DNA from: Helicobacter cappadocius
GTDB taxonomy: Bacteria > Campylobacterota > Campylobacteria > Campylobacterales > Helicobacteraceae
DNA length: 64,000 nucleotides
Direction of reading: 5' to 3'
Assembly (NCBI RefSeq): GCF_030688855.1
Contig: NZ_JAUYZK010000001.1
Location: 62,001-126,000, forward strand
The notes beneath the pieces are model-generated. The model was not told the DNA's origin and searched no databases. It saw only the letters and a list, made by a program, of their open reading frames with translations. This document shows, one piece after another, positions 35,638 through 45,845 of the stretch; the stretch's first letter is position 1, and each line of letters opens with the position of its first letter. The translations under genes were made by a program, and so were the position numbers.

Positions 35638-38358
35638 ATGATGGCAATACAAAAACAAAAAAATACACAGCCCTCAAAGTTTTATAAAGAACTTCAATTC
35701 ATCTATGAAGTGATGGTAGAAATGCTAGAAGAACTGAGTCCTGAAGTGATGGAACATTTCTTAAATTTAAGATCAGAACTTTTGGAAAAGAAAAAATCTG
35801 AAGAAAAGATCCACTCCATCTTGAAAAAAATAGCCCTCTCAAATAAAACACTTGAAACCATCAAAGCATTCTCACTTTATAATATCCTACTCAATATCAT
35901 TGAAGAAAGGCATAATTTTGATGGCAAAAATGCCTTTTTTGCTCTTGAGTCAGCCTGTGCGGAATTACTTGATGAAGGATTTGAAAAAGAAGACATCCAT
36001 AAAATCTTAAGTGAAATGCAATTTTATCCTGTATTTACTGCACATCCTACAGAATCAAGAAGAAGAACTTTTTTAGAAGCACATCATGAAATAAGCGATG
36101 ATTTATCAAAAATATTTGAACTTGATGATCAAGGTGCAAAAGAACACATCAAATATCGTCTTATGCTACTATGGAAAAGCCATTTGGTTAGAAGTGAAAA
36201 ACTTGAAGTACTTTTTGAGCTTGACAATCTCCTATACATAGTAGAAAGCTCTATCATAAAAAGTGCCCAAAATATCTTGAATTTTATTGAAAAGATACTT
36301 CAAAAACCGCTAGAAAAATCTCCTATTACTCTTGGAAGTTGGATAGGAGGAGACAGGGATGGAAATCCATTTGTAACTAATGAGGTGATGACTCGTGTAA
36401 TGAGAGTGCAACATCAACTCATTATAGAAATTTATCTGCAAAAAATCAAAAAACTAATCCGAGAACTTTCTATATCTGCTGATTTTGTTCCTATCTCCGA
36501 AGAACTTCAACGATCCTTAGAAAAAGAAAAAACTGAACTAGAAGAAAATAGTCTTAAACTTTATAGTAGGGAACCCTTCAGAGCAAAACTTTACCTGATG
36601 AGTAAAAAACTTAAAAATCGACTTATAGCTGTCAATACACCTAATAATATTGAATTTACCTACAAATACCCCAAAGAGCTTATTGATGATATTGATCTAC
36701 TCATTAATAATTTGGATTGCGTAAGTTCAAAATATCTCAATGAATTTAGAAACCTGGTCCTTTTGGGTGGCTTTCATTTGATGCGTTTGGATTTTAGGCA
36801 ACATAGAGATATATTTTTGAATGCTGTGAGTGAGATATTTTGTCTGCTCGGAATTTCAGATAGCGATTTTGGGGAATTTACAGAAGAGAAAAAAATACAA
36901 ATACTAGATGCTGCTCTTGAAAAACCAAAAATAGAACTCAATGCTATTATCGATAAAGTCAGCAAAAGCACTCAAGAGATACTAGAAGCATTTTTAAGAA
37001 TCAATTGGGCAAAAAAACATATCTCTGAAGACATAATGCGATCTTTGATTGTCTCTATGACAACTCAAGCAAGCGATCTGCTTTGTGTGCTATGGTTTGC
37101 CAAACAAAGTGATTTGTGGAGACCAGGTCACAACCTCCAAGAGAAAAAAAGTGCAAAAATCAATATCACACCCTTGTTTGAGACTATTGATGATCTTCAA
37201 AGAGCAAAAGATATCATCAAAATTCTAAGCAAAAATAAACACTATTCAAACTATTTACACGATAACCAAATGACTCAAGAAATCATGATTGGTTATTCAG
37301 ACTCTAGCAAAGATGGGGGTATTTTTACTAGCAACTATAGTCTTTATCAGGCGATTTTTGAACTTATTAAACTAGGGGATGAACTTGGAATAAAATTTAT
37401 TCTCTTCCATGGCAGAGGAGGAAGTGTGAGCAGGGGTGGAGGAAAGCTAGAATCCGCACTCCTTGCTTCGCCACCAAAAAGTGTCTGCGGACTGCTAAAA
37501 ACAACCGAACAAGGGGAAGTGATTAGTTCAAAATATCTTGATCCAAAAATTGCACAATTCAGCTTATCAAACACAATCGGAGCACTATTAAAAAAATCTG
37601 CTTACGATAGCTTTTGTTCTGATAGCACGGTCAATATCAAAACAAATAGAAATATTTGCTACATCAATACAACTCAATGGAAAATGATGCAAAAAATTTC
37701 TGAAACTTCCTATCAAGCCTATAGAAAGTTTGTGTATGAAACCGATGGTTTTATGACTTATTTTAACCTCGCTACTCCTATCAAATTTATTCAGCAACTC
37801 AATTTGGGTTCGCGTCCTAGCAAAAGAAAAGAAAGTCCAAAAGTTGAGGATTTAAGAGCTATTCCTTGGGTGTTTGCCTGGACACAAAATCGGAGTATCA
37901 TTCCTGCTTGGTATGGCGTAGGAAGTGGTCTGGAGTCCATAGAAAACCAAGAAGCCCTGCAAGAATGTTATAAAAATTCTGAATTCTTCAAAACGACTAT
38001 TGATAATATTTCCCAAGTTTTGCTGAAAGTTGATATTCATATCGCTGGGCTTTATAACAAATTCGTAAAAGATGAAAATATACACGATAAAATTTGGTCA
38101 ATGATCATAAACGAACATGATAAGACGATGAAGTTCATCCTAAATGTTCGCCAAGAAAAAGAACTTTTAGAAAATGAGCCAAAATTAAGAGATTCAATTT
38201 TACTTAGAAAGCCTTATATAACAGCACTCAATCTACTTCAAATTGAACTAATAGAAAAATACAACCAATGTGAAGATGAAGTGCAAAAAAATAAACTTAT
38301 TGAAGAGGTACATAGCACGATCGTAGGAATCGCACAAGGGATGAGAAATACAGGTTGA
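35638..38358 (+). CDS. ppc: Phosphoenolpyruvate carboxylase
   Basis: Fixes bicarbonate onto phosphoenolpyruvate to make oxaloacetate, replenishing the citric-acid cycle. Catalytic motifs are FTAHPTESRRRT near residues 138-149 (catalytic His), GSWIGGDRDGNPFVT near 236, GYSDSSKDGGIF near 552 and FHGRGGSVSRGGG near 589. The C-terminus ends MRNTG, the invariant PEPC ending. Length 906 aa is typical. It is a single-gene unit with its own promoter, convergent with the autotransporter. Confidence 0.97.
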   Translation: MMAIQKQKNTQPSKFYKELQFIYEVMVEMLEELSPEVMEHFLNLRSELLEKKKSEEKIHSILKKIALSNKTLETIKAFSLYNILLNIIEERHNFDGKNAFFALESACAELLDEGFEKEDIHKILSEMQFYPVFTAHPTESRRRTFLEAHHEISDDLSKIFELDDQGAKEHIKYRLMLLWKSHLVRSEKLEVLFELDNLLYIVESSIIKSAQNILNFIEKILQKPLEKSPITLGSWIGGDRDGNPFVTNEVMTRVMRVQHQLIIEIYLQKIKKLIRELSISADFVPISEELQRSLEKEKTELEENSLKLYSREPFRAKLYLMSKKLKNRLIAVNTPNNIEFTYKYPKELIDDIDLLINNLDCVSSKYLNEFRNLVLLGGFHLMRLDFRQHRDIFLNAVSEIFCLLGISDSDFGEFTEEKKIQILDAALEKPKIELNAIIDKVSKSTQEILEAFLRINWAKKHISEDIMRSLIVSMTTQASDLLCVLWFAKQSDLWRPGHNLQEKKSAKINITPLFETIDDLQRAKDIIKILSKNKHYSNYLHDNQMTQEIMIGYSDSSKDGGIFTSNYSLYQAIFELIKLGDELGIKFILFHGRGGSVSRGGGKLESALLASPPKSVCGLLKTTEQGEVISSKYLDPKIAQFSLSNTIGALLKKSAYDSFCSDSTVNIKTNRNICYINTTQWKMMQKISETSYQAYRKFVYETDGFMTYFNLATPIKFIQQLNLGSRPSKRKESPKVEDLRAIPWVFAWTQNRSIIPAWYGVGSGLESIENQEALQECYKNSEFFKTTIDNISQVLLKVDIHIAGLYNKFVKDENIHDKIWSMIINEHDKTMKFILNVRQEKELLENEPKLRDSILLRKPYITALNLLQIELIEKYNQCEDEVQKNKLIEEVHSTIVGIAQGMRNTG

Positions 38359-38378
38359 ATTTAGCATTGTATTATCTT

Positions 38379-40985
38379 CTACCTGCGTATGCCTCTATTT
38401 TCGTTAGGTAAGGGTCTTTGATTCTCAGGCATAACCCTAAACACTCTTTTTTGCACATTTTCTTGTTGAGTTGGTCTTAGATTTTGTTGATAAATCTTAT
38501 TCTCATTTCCATAGGTTTTAAAATGATTATTTTGCTTGTAAGTATTATTTTGAGGCAGTTTTCTTTCATTATATGGCTTGAATATATTTTTAGAAGATTT
38601 CTTTCTCTCCCCATTTTGGGTTGGTCTTAAATTTTGAGACTTATAAGTTCTAGGTGCTTTCTGACCAAATTTATATCTGATTCCAGCTGAAAGCAGCCAA
38701 TAAGTATTGATCTGTCCAAAAAATTCCGTTTTAAAATCTGTATGAAGCTTTAAGCTATCGTTAAAAAATAACCAATCCACTCCCATCCCTAAGCCCAATC
38801 GATTGTCTATTTTCTTAGCATTATTATAAAGAGGAATATTTATATCATCTACTAATGTTACCTTGCCTCCTAAATTAATATCATTGCTATATTCAACCAA
38901 TGCTCTTAAATTAAGTGCAGAATACATATAATCATAACGTTTCACGCCCAATAAGCCTATCTTGGTTATAAGAGCTGGAGAAGAATCAAGTTTGGCATTG
39001 ATATTAGAATGGGATTGTTTGTCTTCAAACTTGATTGTATTTCCAAATATAAGTGCTGGAGTAAATGAAAAATATGGCTGAAAATACAAACTTTCATCTC
39101 TTATTTTTACACTAGTAATAGCATTTCTACAAAATATTTTTTCTGTACATTTTTCAATCGTCTTGGTTCTAGTGCCATAAAAAGGGTAAAAATTATATCC
39201 CACCCTTGCACTGACTAAAAGAATATGATTTCCAAAATTAAAAGGTTCAGGTGCTTGAGAAAGATTTGCCTTGATATTGCTATAAACATATTTAAAGGTT
39301 CCATCTAGCACCCATCCTATAGCATTTACATACCCTCCATACCCTCCAAAAGCAATCGAATTAACATGGCCATTGATTCCTGTATCAGAAGTAGAAAGTT
39401 TAGTATAGTCTAAAGAGCCTCCATAAAAATATCTTTCATCTCCATAAACTTCGCCTTTATCATATCCTCCTTGAATATTGTAAAATAAATCTTGAGTTGT
39501 TTTTTCTCCATAAAGTTGCTTGGCATAAATTCCCCCTCCATAAATCTTCATCCATAATCCATTAAGTGTGGGTGGATAGGTCATATCATCCATTCGTGTA
39601 TGTGCAGAATCCCCCTCAATGCGAAAAATTTGATAAGGAAGCGATAGGAGATTTAATAGGCTTTTTGCTGTTTGATTGGGCGATCTTTCTATGCTACCTA
39701 ATATCCATTTTGTTCCCGTAGCATCTGAAACTCTATCTAGGTGTGGCACATAATCATATAGACCAATAATAGTCGCAATTCCTTTAAAATCAGCTCCATC
39801 AGCCAATGAACTAGCTGAAGCTACAACCATATTTTTACCACTGGCATCCAAGAGGATTTTAGAGGGATTTTGATAAATTTGAATATATTCCAACCCATTA
39901 ACAGAACCTGCTTGAATGTTATCAATTTTTCCTAGTTCAAGATCTCCCATTAGCCGAAAAACTCCGTTTTGACCATTGATAGTTTGCACACTAAGAGTTC
40001 GCGGCGAAAAAATCGTAGAAGATGTAAGACGTTTTGAAAGTCCATCATCAGCTATTTGCGTAAAATCTACCACAGCAAGTTTGTCAAGGTTATTGTACTG
40101 ATTATTCACCACATAGCTCTCATTATTGCTATCTAAAGTTGTGATTTGAGAATTTGCATTCAATATCCATTTTCCTCCGTGATTGAGGTAAAGTTGTATA
40201 TTAGACATAGAACCTGGTGTGATAGAAATTCTACCTTGAAAAAAACTTTTGGAGTTATCAAGATTGATATTGATATTTCCCTTAGAAGTATTCTCAGCGG
40301 AGAGATCGCCTTTGAGTTGGATAATGTTATTGCGATCAAGGGTTTGACCTGTTATATCGTTATAATTAACATACACATTTCCACTTCCCTCAAGACTGAA
40401 AATCATTCTATAACCTTTTCCATTTCCAGCTGAACCCCAACCTTTAGAGGGTTGCATTTCAGATACATCAATAAAAACATTCTTAGTGAATTTAAAATAC
40501 CCTCCATTTTCCCCATTAGATGTAAAAACACCTCTTTGAATATATACATCTGGAGTGGCTTTGAGAGAAAAATTGGCATTAATGTCAAAATTGGCATTTT
40601 TCCCATAATATCTAGCTTGGGTCATTATGAGTCCCTCAATCGATCCTCCAACTTGATTTACATTTAAGACAATATTGCCTCCATTGATCGTATAAGTTTT
40701 CCCATTTTGACCACGAAATATGGCACCTGAATAACCGGTATAATTTCCACTTGTGGCCACATTGACCGTCACGGTAGCATCAGGAGATATATTTAATATA
40801 TCATACCCCTGAAACAAAAAGCCGGTAAAATTTGCAGGATTACTATCAGAAGGAGATAGGGTATAATTTTCATCAATAGTAACATCTGAGGTATAGGCAG
40901 AATCCAACGGAACCATTCCAACCACACCATAGGAAAAAACAGGAAACAGCAATATTAAATAAAAAAATTTTGATTTTAAATCCAA
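38379..40985 (-). CDS. Autotransporter outer-membrane protein with basic, Asn/Gln-rich tail
   Basis: A type V secretion protein of 868 aa. The signal peptide spans about residues 1-20. A passenger of about 430 residues is rich in Asn, Gly, Ser and Thr with repeated beta-strand patterns (for example ITGQTLDRNNIIQLKGDL), typical of a beta-helix. The autotransporter barrel covers about 480-774 and closes with the beta-signal SAGIRYKFG. Unusually, 94 residues follow (38382-38663), containing QNLRPTQ twice, 50 residues apart, with many Arg, Lys, Asn and Gln. I see no protease or toxin motif in the passenger, so surface function is unknown. Confidence 0.82.
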   Translation of the reverse strand: MDLKSKFFYLILLFPVFSYGVVGMVPLDSAYTSDVTIDENYTLSPSDSNPANFTGFLFQGYDILNISPDATVTVNVATSGNYTGYSGAIFRGQNGKTYTINGGNIVLNVNQVGGSIEGLIMTQARYYGKNANFDINANFSLKATPDVYIQRGVFTSNGENGGYFKFTKNVFIDVSEMQPSKGWGSAGNGKGYRMIFSLEGSGNVYVNYNDITGQTLDRNNIIQLKGDLSAENTSKGNININLDNSKSFFQGRISITPGSMSNIQLYLNHGGKWILNANSQITTLDSNNESYVVNNQYNNLDKLAVVDFTQIADDGLSKRLTSSTIFSPRTLSVQTINGQNGVFRLMGDLELGKIDNIQAGSVNGLEYIQIYQNPSKILLDASGKNMVVASASSLADGADFKGIATIIGLYDYVPHLDRVSDATGTKWILGSIERSPNQTAKSLLNLLSLPYQIFRIEGDSAHTRMDDMTYPPTLNGLWMKIYGGGIYAKQLYGEKTTQDLFYNIQGGYDKGEVYGDERYFYGGSLDYTKLSTSDTGINGHVNSIAFGGYGGYVNAIGWVLDGTFKYVYSNIKANLSQAPEPFNFGNHILLVSARVGYNFYPFYGTRTKTIEKCTEKIFCRNAITSVKIRDESLYFQPYFSFTPALIFGNTIKFEDKQSHSNINAKLDSSPALITKIGLLGVKRYDYMYSALNLRALVEYSNDINLGGKVTLVDDINIPLYNNAKKIDNRLGLGMGVDWLFFNDSLKLHTDFKTEFFGQINTYWLLSAGIRYKFGQKAPRTYKSQNLRPTQNGERKKSSKNIFKPYNERKLPQNNTYKQNNHFKTYGNENKIYQQNLRPTQQENVQKRVFRVMPENQRPLPNENRGIRR

Positions 40986-41103
40986 TATTCCTTCCTTGTG
41001 GATGCATTAAGCTTATTTTTAAATATTAAAATCCTATCGACCAATATCAACTTATTTTTAGTAATTTTACACTAGAATCAAAAAAACCATATTAGGGAAT
41101 TTT

Positions 41104-44100
41104 ATGCCAAAAAGAGAAGATATAAAAACTATACTTTTGATAGGTTCAGGTCCTATTGTTATTGGTCAAGCTTGTGAATTTGACTATTCAGGCACTCAAG
41201 CTGCTAAAACATTAAAATCTTTAGGTTATAAAGTCGTCCTTATCAACTCCAATCCAGCTACGATTATGACCGACCCAGAGTTTGCTGATCGCACTTATAT
41301 TGAGCCCATTACAGAAGAGATAGTAGCAAACATTATCAAAAAAGAAAAAGTTGATGCTATTCTACCTACCATGGGTGGTCAAACAGCCCTAAATATTGCA
41401 ATGAGTATGCATGAAAAAGGTATGCTTGAAGAGATTGAATTTTTAGGTGCAAAGCCTAGTGCTATAAAAAAAGGAGAAGATAGACAAGCGTTCAAAGAAG
41501 CTATGCTTGGAATTGGTATGGATTTACCCAAAAGTCGTTATGCTTACGATGAAAATGAAGCTTTGGAAGCAGCCAAAGAAATCGGCTTTCCTTTGATTAT
41601 TCGAGCTAGTTATACTTTAGCAGGGGGCGGAAGTGGCATCGCCTATAACATTGATGAGTTCAAGACATTAGCACAAAATGGTCTAGAAGCTTCTCCTATC
41701 AATGAAATCTTAATTGAAGAATCTCTACTGGGCTGGAAAGAATACGAAATGGAGGTCATCAGAGACAGTTCTGATAACTGTATCATTGTATGCTCTATCG
41801 AAAATTTTGATCCTATGGGAGTGCATACGGGTGATAGCATTACAATAGCTCCAGCCCTCACCCTCACAGACAAGGAATATCAGAGAATGCGAGATGCAAG
41901 TTTTGCTATTTTAAGAGAGATTGGAGTAGATACAGGTGGCAGTAATGTGCAATTTGCTATTAACCCACAAACCGGCAGAATGATTGTTATTGAAATGAAC
42001 CCACGTGTAAGTCGAAGTTCTGCACTTGCATCAAAAGCTACAGGTTACCCCATAGCAAAAGTTGCCACTCTTTTAGCTATAGGATACACACTTGATGAAA
42101 TCAAAAATGACATCACAGGCACTCCAGCTAGTTTTGAGCCTAGTATTGACTATATTGTTACAAAAATTCCAAGATGGACATTTGAAAAATTTCCTCAAGC
42201 AGATTCCACCCTCACTACTTCAATGAAAAGTATCGGGGAGGCAATGGCAATTGGCGGAACTTTTTGCGAATCAGTTCAAAAAGCTCTTTGTAGCTTAGAA
42301 ACAGGTATTTGTGGTTTTGAATCTCAAAGTTCTGATATTGAATTCATCAAAAAAGAGATTCGTCGCCCTAACAGCAACAGAATCCTCTATATTGCCGATG
42401 CTTTTCGTCAAGGTTTGAGTGTTGATGAGGTTTATGAACTCAGCAATATTGATAGATGGTTTTTAAATCAAATCAACTCTATTGTAATAACCGAGACTCA
42501 AATCACTTCTGATGTTTTGCAAAATTCAGAACAAATGCGAAAAATTAAGTCTATGGGATTTTCAGATAAAATGATAGCTAAACTCATCAACAAAAATGAG
42601 AAAATGGAAATGAGCGAAGTTGAAGTATATCACTCGCGCACTCAAATGGGAATAGTGCCAGTTTATGAAGAAGTTGATACTTGTGCAGCAGAATTTCCTT
42701 CACTCACACCCTATCTGTATTCTAGCATACCCATGAATGATTTTTTGAGCAAAACCTTTGAGGTATTTAATCCAGATGCCTCAAGCATAAACACAGAAGA
42801 CAAAGATCAAAAAAAGGTGATGATAATAGGTGGAGGACCAAATCGAATTGGACAGGGGATTGAATTCGATTATTGTTGTGTGCATTCTAGCTTTGCGTTA
42901 GCAGATATGGGCGTAAAAAGCATTATGTATAACTGCAATCCTGAAACCGTCAGCACCGATTATGATACAAGCGATATTTTGTATTTTGAACCTATTGATT
43001 TTGAACATGTTAGATCGGTGTTAGAAAAAGAAAAACCTGATGGAGTTATTGTTCATTTTGGAGGACAAACCCCACTAAAGCTTTCCAAAAATCTCACCAA
43101 AATTGGGGCAAAAATTATTGGCACTAGTGCAAAAGTTATTGATATTGCCGAAGATAGAGAAAAATTTTCAGTTTTTGCTCAAGAACATCATATAAGACAA
43201 CCAGAAAATGGAACGGCATTTACAAAGGAAGAAGCCTATGTAATCGCTGGGAAAATAGGTTTTCCAGTTCTTGTGCGACCTAGTTATGTTCTAGGGGGTC
43301 GAGCGATGAGAATTGTTTATAATAATGAAGAGTTGCGTTTGTATATGGAAGAAGCTGTGAAGGTGAGTGAAGACTCTCCTGTTTTAATTGATAAATTCCT
43401 AGATGGTGCCATTGAGCTTGATGTAGATGCAATTTGCGATGGAAAGGATGTCTATATAGGTGGCATTATGCAACACATAGAGGAAGCAGGTATTCACTCT
43501 GGAGATTCTGCAAGCTCTTTACCTACAATGAACATACCTCAAAAACTTATAGAAGAGATTGAAAACATCACTGCAAAAATAGCTTTAAATCTTGGCGTTG
43601 TTGGACTGATGAATATTCAATATGCTATTCATCACGGACAGGTTTATCTCATTGAAGTCAATCCTCGTGCAAGTCGAACCGTCCCATTTGTGAGTAAAGC
43701 AACAGGATTGCCTCTTGCAAAAGTTGCCACTAGGGTAATGTGGCAAGGAAACCTCAAAGAATGTTTAGAATATTATGATCATTTTGAAGTTGTAAAATTT
43801 GAAAGAGGGATTTATAAACCCAAGGAAATGCAACATATTTCCGTAAAAGAATCTGTTTTTCCATTCAATAAACTTTATGGAGCGGATTTACTTCTAGGAC
43901 CAGAAATGAAAAGCACAGGCGAGGTAATGGGGATTAGCAAAAATTTCGGCTTAAGTTTTGCTAAAAGTCAGATTGCTTGTAAAAATGCTTTGCCAAGAAA
44001 AGGAAAAATATTTGTTTCTTTAAGCGAACAAGACAAACTTGAAGGTCATAAGATGGTTCAAAAATTCATCAATCTTGGATTTGAAATCTGTGCCACAGAA

Positions 44101-44403
44101 GGCACTCATTACACATTGCAAACCAATGGAATTCAATCCTCAAAAGTACTAAAAATATCTGAAGGACGTCCAAATATAAAGGATCTGATGGCAAATGGAG
44201 AAATCGCGATGGCAATCAATACAAGCGATAATAAATCTAGCAAAGAAGATGCGAAACTCATCCGTATTCAGGTTTTGAAAAATCTTATTTCATATTTCAC
44301 CACATTAGCTGGTGCAGAAGCTGCCGCACAAGCACTCCAAGAGATGAATGAACAAGATATAAATGAAGCTATTGCACTACAGGATTATCTCTGTGATAGA
44401 TAG
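41104..44403 (+). CDS. carB: Carbamoyl-phosphate synthase large subunit
   Basis: Makes carbamoyl phosphate from bicarbonate, ATP and glutamine-derived ammonia for pyrimidine and arginine synthesis, supplying ArgF in this window. The protein shows the two homologous ATP-grasp halves: [20 protein letters not shown] near residue 11 and its counterpart [19 protein letters not shown] near 576. [20 protein letters not shown] and [17 protein letters not shown] mark the ATP sites. Length 1099 aa is typical. carA is not adjacent, as in H. pylori. A TAGAAT -10-like box lies at 41074-41079. Confidence 0.97.
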   Translation: MPKREDIKTILLIGSGPIVIGQACEFDYSGTQAAKTLKSLGYKVVLINSNPATIMTDPEFADRTYIEPITEEIVANIIKKEKVDAILPTMGGQTALNIAMSMHEKGMLEEIEFLGAKPSAIKKGEDRQAFKEAMLGIGMDLPKSRYAYDENEALEAAKEIGFPLIIRASYTLAGGGSGIAYNIDEFKTLAQNGLEASPINEILIEESLLGWKEYEMEVIRDSSDNCIIVCSIENFDPMGVHTGDSITIAPALTLTDKEYQRMRDASFAILREIGVDTGGSNVQFAINPQTGRMIVIEMNPRVSRSSALASKATGYPIAKVATLLAIGYTLDEIKNDITGTPASFEPSIDYIVTKIPRWTFEKFPQADSTLTTSMKSIGEAMAIGGTFCESVQKALCSLETGICGFESQSSDIEFIKKEIRRPNSNRILYIADAFRQGLSVDEVYELSNIDRWFLNQINSIVITETQITSDVLQNSEQMRKIKSMGFSDKMIAKLINKNEKMEMSEVEVYHSRTQMGIVPVYEEVDTCAAEFPSLTPYLYSSIPMNDFLSKTFEVFNPDASSINTEDKDQKKVMIIGGGPNRIGQGIEFDYCCVHSSFALADMGVKSIMYNCNPETVSTDYDTSDILYFEPIDFEHVRSVLEKEKPDGVIVHFGGQTPLKLSKNLTKIGAKIIGTSAKVIDIAEDREKFSVFAQEHHIRQPENGTAFTKEEAYVIAGKIGFPVLVRPSYVLGGRAMRIVYNNEELRLYMEEAVKVSEDSPVLIDKFLDGAIELDVDAICDGKDVYIGGIMQHIEEAGIHSGDSASSLPTMNIPQKLIEEIENITAKIALNLGVVGLMNIQYAIHHGQVYLIEVNPRASRTVPFVSKATGLPLAKVATRVMWQGNLKECLEYYDHFEVVKFERGIYKPKEMQHISVKESVFPFNKLYGADLLLGPEMKSTGEVMGISKNFGLSFAKSQIACKNALPRKGKIFVSLSEQDKLEGHKMVQKFINLGFEICATEGTHYTLQTNGIQSSKVLKISEGRPNIKDLMANGEIAMAINTSDNKSSKEDAKLIRIQVLKNLISYFTTLAGAEAAAQALQEMNEQDINEAIALQDYLCDR

Positions 44404-44836
44404 GCATCTTGTCTATCTTGCTCAGACTGATACAACAGCAGGACTGCTGAGTGCAAATTTTCAAAAACTCAATCAAGCAAAAACAAGAGATATAAATAAA
44501 CCTATATTAATGGAAGTGAATTCACTCAAAAATCTTAAAAACCTTACTCGCGTTCCCAATAAATTTAAAAACAAAATTCGAAAAAGCCTAAAATCTACTT
44601 TTATTTATCCTAACAAGAATTCGTTCAGAGTTGTGAAAGATGAACTGCACCTGCGTTTTTTAAATCATTTTGGGCAGATGTACTCCACCTCTGCAAATAA
44701 AACAGGAGTGGCATTCCGATATGTAGAAGCATTTAACATGTGTGATGTACTTATCATAGACAAAAGAGGAATATCTTCTACATCATCATCAAGTATTTTT
44801 AAAATAAATAATGCTAGAATAAAAAAAATTAGATAA
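44393..44836 (+). CDS. Short Sua5/YciO/YrdC-family protein (TsaC-like)
   Basis: YrdC/Sua5 enzymes make threonylcarbamoyl-AMP for the t6A modification of tRNAs that read ANN codons. Visible family motifs are [14 protein letters not shown] near residues 7-20 (usual TDTTYGL) and [13 protein letters not shown] near 99-111 (usual STSANxSG). At 147 aa it is shorter than the common 190-200 aa, so it may be a trimmed epsilon form. GTG 44393 inside the carB end is the preferred start because it begins the conserved strand and has AGGA upstream; a longer frame from 44363 adds ten residues. H. pylori HP0918 is adjacent to carB too. Confidence 0.7.
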   Translation: MIDRHLVYLAQTDTTAGLLSANFQKLNQAKTRDINKPILMEVNSLKNLKNLTRVPNKFKNKIRKSLKSTFIYPNKNSFRVVKDELHLRFLNHFGQMYSTSANKTGVAFRYVEAFNMCDVLIIDKRGISSTSSSSIFKINNARIKKIR

Positions 44837-44875
44837 GTTCTATTTATCTATAAATAATAAAAACATAAGGGTATA

Positions 44876-45508
44876 ATGTTGCAATTATTGAATGTTTTGG
44901 TTTTATTATGTTTTAGTTTTATGCTACAAGCCTTCACCCCCCCCCCCCCGAAAAGATCTGATCTTTTCGTTGGTGCTCAATTAGGTCTAACGCTCAACCA
45001 CATAGCAACTCTAAAGAATACAAACAAAACCTATCTTGACCCCAACTATGGATTGCGAGTTGGCTATGAAGGATATTTTGGATCTTATGGAGGCATGAGA
45101 ATTTATACAAACATAAGTTATGAAAATATTCACTTAGATTTTGATGACACCCAGTTAAATGCCAGTATGCTGCATTATGCACTTGGTGCTGATTATCTTT
45201 TTGAATTTTTAAATCCTATTAATCCAAGTGGAATTTTTATCGGAATGGGATATGAATGGAATAGTTCTGAATTGTCAAAAAAGCTTATTGAAGATGTAAA
45301 AAATCAATACATTACTCAAAATTCTCATGGTATTTTTATGAATGTAGGTATTTCACAAATATTTTTAAGATCCAGCAAAGTAGAACTAGGTTTTAAAGTC
45401 CCTTTTTATACCTATATAAAAATGGAACGTATTTCAAAAATGAAAAATTTCAAAATCAATATACGTTCTTACGGAAATTTCTATGTAGCTTATAGTTACA
45501 TATTTTAA
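44876..45508 (+). CDS. Phase-variable outer-membrane beta-barrel protein (in frame at C13)
   Basis: A 210-aa exported protein. The signal peptide (residues 1-20, LLCFSFMLQAF) leads into TPPPPKR, encoded by 13 consecutive C. The remainder is Gly- and aromatic-rich with alternating strand pattern and ends VAYSYIF, an outer-membrane beta-signal. In this genome copy the tract length keeps the frame open. With 12 C it would reach TAG at 44982-44984; with 14 C it would reach TGA at 44959-44961. Expression is thus likely to switch by slipped-strand mispairing. The protein's role is unknown; small barrels of this kind occur in Helicobacter surface families. Confidence 0.8.
   Translation: MLQLLNVLVLLCFSFMLQAFTPPPPKRSDLFVGAQLGLTLNHIATLKNTNKTYLDPNYGLRVGYEGYFGSYGGMRIYTNISYENIHLDFDDTQLNASMLHYALGADYLFEFLNPINPSGIFIGMGYEWNSSELSKKLIEDVKNQYITQNSHGIFMNVGISQIFLRSSKVELGFKVPFYTYIKMERISKMKNFKINIRSYGNFYVAYSYIF
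44937..44949 (+). repeat. Poly-C tract, 13 bases
   Basis: Thirteen C in a row within codons 21-25 of the outer-membrane gene, directly after the signal peptide. It is by far the longest G or C homopolymer I saw in the window; the next are seven G in aroC. Confidence 0.97.
44949..44969. repeat. 9-bp perfect inverted repeat abutting the poly-C tract
   Basis: CGAAAAGAT, loop CTG, then ATCTTTTCG, starting with the last base of the C-tract. It is coding (Lys-Arg-Ser-Asp-Leu-Phe). Such a hairpin could stall a polymerase at the homopolymer. Confidence 0.8.
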
Positions 45509-45579
45509 ATCTTTAAATCAACGCTCGATAATTCTGAACTTTAATCAATGTATTATTATTTTTGAGCTATATTCACATA

Positions 45580-45825
45580 ATGAGAATTGATAAATTTATA
45601 AATACTGTCAATATTGTCAAAAAACGTTCGATTGCTCAAGATATGTGCGAGACTGGGGTGATTTTTATAAATGGAGTCGCAGCAAAGTCAAGTCGCAATG
45701 TAAAAGTTGGAGATATTATTCAAGTGAAATATCTCGAAAATACAAAGCGATACAAAGTATTACAAATCCCCACACTAAAAAGTATTCCAAAAACAAAAAG
45801 CCAGGAATATGCCGTAGAATTTTAA
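45580..45825 (+). CDS. S4-domain RNA-binding protein
   Basis: A small (81 aa) protein made almost entirely of an S4 domain: MRIDKFINTVNIVKKRSIAQDMCETGVIFINGVAAKSS..VKVGDIIQVKY, the classic helix-turn plus beta pattern. Relatives include Hsp15/RqcP proteins that bind 23S rRNA or stalled 50S subunits. ATG 45580 starts the domain; an ATG six codons earlier is possible but lacks a good ribosome-binding site. H. pylori has a similar stand-alone S4 protein (HP1423 from memory). Confidence 0.82.
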   Translation: MRIDKFINTVNIVKKRSIAQDMCETGVIFINGVAAKSSRNVKVGDIIQVKYLENTKRYKVLQIPTLKSIPKTKSQEYAVEF

Positions 45826-45845
45826 GAGCAAAACACAACTTTTTC

